Below, in pieces: positions 61,556 through 64,000 of a stretch of DNA of 64,000 nt (position 1 is the stretch's first letter; every line of letters starts with the position of its first letter). Source of the stretch: Mytilus edulis (taxonomy: Eukaryota; Mollusca; Bivalvia; Mytilida; Mytilidae). The stretch spans positions 85,510,604 to 85,574,603 of the forward strand of contig NC_092349.1 of the NCBI RefSeq assembly GCF_963676685.1, read 5' to 3'. A model generated the notes under the pieces. It was not told where the DNA came from, did not search any database, and saw nothing but the letters and a program-made list of their open reading frames with translations. Made by a program: the position numbers and the translations under genes.

Positions 61556-61680
61556 AAAAACTAAATTTGAAAATGTGATCAAATATTTGTGATTTTTTTT
61601 AACATTTACCTATTTTGTTTCATTAATTTTTTTAATTTTTTTCCTCTTTCCTGCAAAACAAAATATGTGATAAATAGATT

Positions 61681-61808
61681 ATAACATGTCTTTTCGATAT
61701 TGGCCCTGGTATCATCCCTCGACCCATATCGGCCCTCAGCTAAATCCTCGAGGCCGATATGGGAGTCTCGGGATGATACCAGGACCAATAAGGAAAAGGG
61801 CGTGTTAT
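61681..61808. mobile_element. Palindrome with ~55-bp arms
   Basis: 'ctggtatcatccctcgaccc' (about 61,706) is inverted as 'ctcgggatgataccaggacc' (about 61,767), and the outer 'ataacatg.cttttc' as 'gaaaagggcgtgttat'. Small loop near 61,740. The open frames across it are shadows. Confidence 0.7.
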
Positions 61809-62655
61809 GATCTACACATATGTTCTTTTAAATGTATAGTAAGGAAACACAATGTTATTGTTTGTTTTAAATTACTGGAGAATAAAGACTTTTTACCCTG
61901 GAAAAGAATCCCAATTTGAAAAAAAATGGCTTAAAATTATTCCCCAAAAAGACAACAGGCGCATGTCAATTATGAATATACCTATCAAACATATTTTCTT
62001 TATCGTGACAATGAAATCGACATTATCAAGGAGTACACATCGTAGGGAAAATGCGCAAATTACAAATAAAATAATCATAACACCATATGTTGTGTGCATC
62101 TCCTGCAAAATCAGTATGTGTTGATTCTATATATTATAGATGAGTAATACTCAATGTAAATATGGTAATTTTTTGAAGAAACACCTAAAATGTTGTAAAA
62201 AAACATCACCAAAAATGTTGTACCATAACGCTTAAATTAATTCTAATCTTCCTTTTATGTATTGAACCTTCTAGTACAAGTTCATAGAGATCCATTCACT
62301 AATACTAAATTCCATTCTTAATGTTACTTCTACTTAAGTTATTGTCTTGAAACCAAATGTGTCTTCTTGAAAACAACTACGACATGATTATGCATTATTG
62401 GAAAACAAATTTTTTGACATGCTTGTATTTCCCGTTTCCTTCGTATTAAATAACTTTCACATGTTACAAACCTTATTTGTTTTTATGTTTTTAGAAGAAA
62501 ATAAAATAATATGCATAAACAAATCAAAAATCAAAATCATCACGTTGATCATAGATGCTAGTTTGGGTCTGTTTCAATATCGAAAAAAGATCAAGATGTG
62601 AAGCAGACCTTCCACGTGTATGACATATACTGCTGTTTATATGTCCGTTAAATTG
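61809..62655. other. Intergenic, nothing recognised
   Basis: Open frames of 67-90 codons on both strands are low-complexity and unsupported. Confidence 0.35.
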
Positions 62656-62659
62656 TCTA

Positions 62660-63605
62660 TAATCTGGTACGCCAGAGGCGCGTTTCGTCTACATAATTAG
62701 ACCCATCGGTGACACATAAATCAAACAAATGCAAAGTTGAAGAGCATTGAAGACCCAAATTCCAAAATGTTGAGCCAAATACCGTTGAGGTAACTATGCC
62801 TGGGATAACAACATCCTTAGTACTTAGTATTGTCTTGGTATAAAGCTGGCATTTAAGATGGCGCCTTTCTCATATTATTGCATTAAGTTTTTGTATTACC
62901 GTGAGAATAACGATTGTTATAATCACGACGGGTGCCACATGTTGGGAAGGATCTGCTCACTCTTCCGGAGCACCTAAGATCACCCCTAGATTTTGTTTGG
63001 GTTCGTGTTGCATATTCTTTAGTTGTCTATGTTGTGTCATGTGTACTTTTGTTTGTCTGCTTGTCTTTAAATTTTTTAGCCATGGCGTTGTTAGTTTATT
63101 TTCGATTAATGAGTTTCTGTCTTTCTGGTATTTTTCGTCACTCTTTTATAAAATATGATATGAATGTTAACACATATATTTCAAAAATATAAATGTAGTT
63201 TACGTATTTTCTAAAATCATGTTATTCTCAATATATTTATTAATATTTTATGTAACAAACTATTTTTAAGTAGAACTATTTTGCATATCTCAGTATGTTA
63301 TTATCTATTTCCATGCTCATTTTTTTTTATGACAATAAGTCACATGACGTTTTGTTTGTGTATTAGGGGGGGGGGGGGGGGGGGGGGGGGATATTGTAAC
63401 TTCTTCAAAATTAAAAATATTCAAACTTAAAATAATATGTAATACTGATATCTGGCTTAGTACTTCGAAAAATTCATATTTTTGTAAACAGGATTTGTTT
63501 TTAAGCTTACATATATAATTAATATTCCGTAGTGATAACTAATGGGCTGGCGATACCCGGGGACCAAACGTCCATCAGCAGTTCCATTGGGCCAGCGATG
63601 TAAGT
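62660..63605 (+). repeat. R4 repeat split by an R2 insertion
   Basis: 62,660-62,830 carries the 5' part of R4 ('gccagaggcgcgtttcgtct', 'caaagttgaagagcattgaa'). 62,900-63,150 is R2 ('ttttttagccatggcgttgt', 'gtttattttcgattaatgag'). About 63,465-63,605 resumes the R4 3' part ('ttttgtaaacagg', 'ggctggcgataccc', 'ccatcagcagttcc'). Confidence 0.6.
63366..63390 (+). repeat. Run of 25 G
   Basis: An uninterrupted poly-G tract inside the split R4/R2 block. It can form G-quadruplexes; its length in the assembly is likely unreliable. Confidence 0.95.
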
Positions 63606-63680
63606 AGTTATTAAAGGTTAACATTTTGTGATCCAGTATTTTTACGCATTGTTATTTAAACATGTATCTGCCAGTTTCAG

Positions 63681-63728
63681 AAGGCCGACATGGATTTGGC
63701 ACATGCTATGATTCTTCAATTGACAAGG
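63681..63728 (+). CDS. Possible 16-codon exon at the window edge
   Basis: 'ctgccagtttcag' ends at 63,680 and 'gtatgtaaag' starts at 63,729. The 48 nt between are open in the frame KADMDLAHAMILQLTR. The splice sites look good but the exon is too short to assign. Could be chance. Confidence 0.2.
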
Positions 63729-64000
63729 GTATGTAAAGCTAATAACCCTACTATTGTCTTCGGTAGAATTCCCGTTCAAAGTCAGAAGTATGAGAAATTT
63801 CTTTATTCATTCGGTTCGTTGCTTGTAAAGGTCCAACATTTAATTTTGTCAATTTATAAGAACTTTCCTCTAATGAACTTAAATTTCCAAAAATTGATCG
63901 CCCTGAAGATCAGAAAAAACATTTTATCAGAAAAAAAAATATGTCAATAATGGTTTTGATTGTGTAAATATTGCCGGTATATTTAACGACCATTCTGTTA

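Overview
This is an AT-rich eukaryotic (animal) window. Its short, intron-interrupted genes sit in a sea of old interspersed repeats. Repeat families that I recognise from mussel genomic DNA (an R4-type repeat carrying 'cgcgcgtttcgtctac', an R5-type repeat ending 'ggccaggtgagct', and several 'gccatggc..aaac' and 'ccaggttcaacccacc' families) point to a bivalve mollusc, most likely Mytilus. That assignment is from memory; no search was run. The names R1-R5 are labels used only in this report.

Layout. 1-10 kb: no convincing gene; several MITE-like inverted-repeat elements. 10-24 kb: three minus-strand copies of a small secreted C-type lectin gene. Copy 1 (about 10.1-10.5 kb) is a pseudogene, copy 2 (14.5-15.0 kb) carries one frameshift, and copy 3 (21.2-21.8 kb) is intact. 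Copies 2 and 3 lie in a larger segmental duplication that later received a solo-LTR candidate, a MITE, a LINE fragment and R5. 24-31 kb: repeats only, including a 1.65 kb R5 copy built of three ~501 bp tandem units. 31.8-33.6 kb: a plus-strand gene for a secreted, Asn/His/Gly-rich protein with a hexapeptide (HGTNxN) array and three Trp-anchored basic repeats. A 48-bp tandem array ends just before it. 35.8-52.1 kb: a complete SEC14-like (CRAL-TRIO plus GOLD) gene reconstructed as 12 coding exons (371 residues) plus a candidate 3'-UTR exon. Its last intron contains a deleted Ginger-type DNA transposon (50,163-51,616) with 29-bp identical inverted ends and the C-terminal part of a KRBA2-like integrase. 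54.5-57.0 kb: the last two exons of a minus-strand single-pass membrane protein with a 240-residue hydrophilic tail. 60.4-61.6 kb: a broken Crypton-derived DUF3504 recombinase-like domain, interrupted by an R4 repeat. 61.6-64 kb: repeats, a 25-G run and one weak candidate exon.

The most unusual signal is in the SEC14-like gene. Degenerate tandem copies, mostly about 71 bp per unit, run across exon-intron borders: about five copies of the exon 8 acceptor, two of the exon 9 donor end and one of the exon 10 donor end. Each carries a decayed or intact decoy splice site. The NHGTN secreted protein is the other item I could not assign to a known family.
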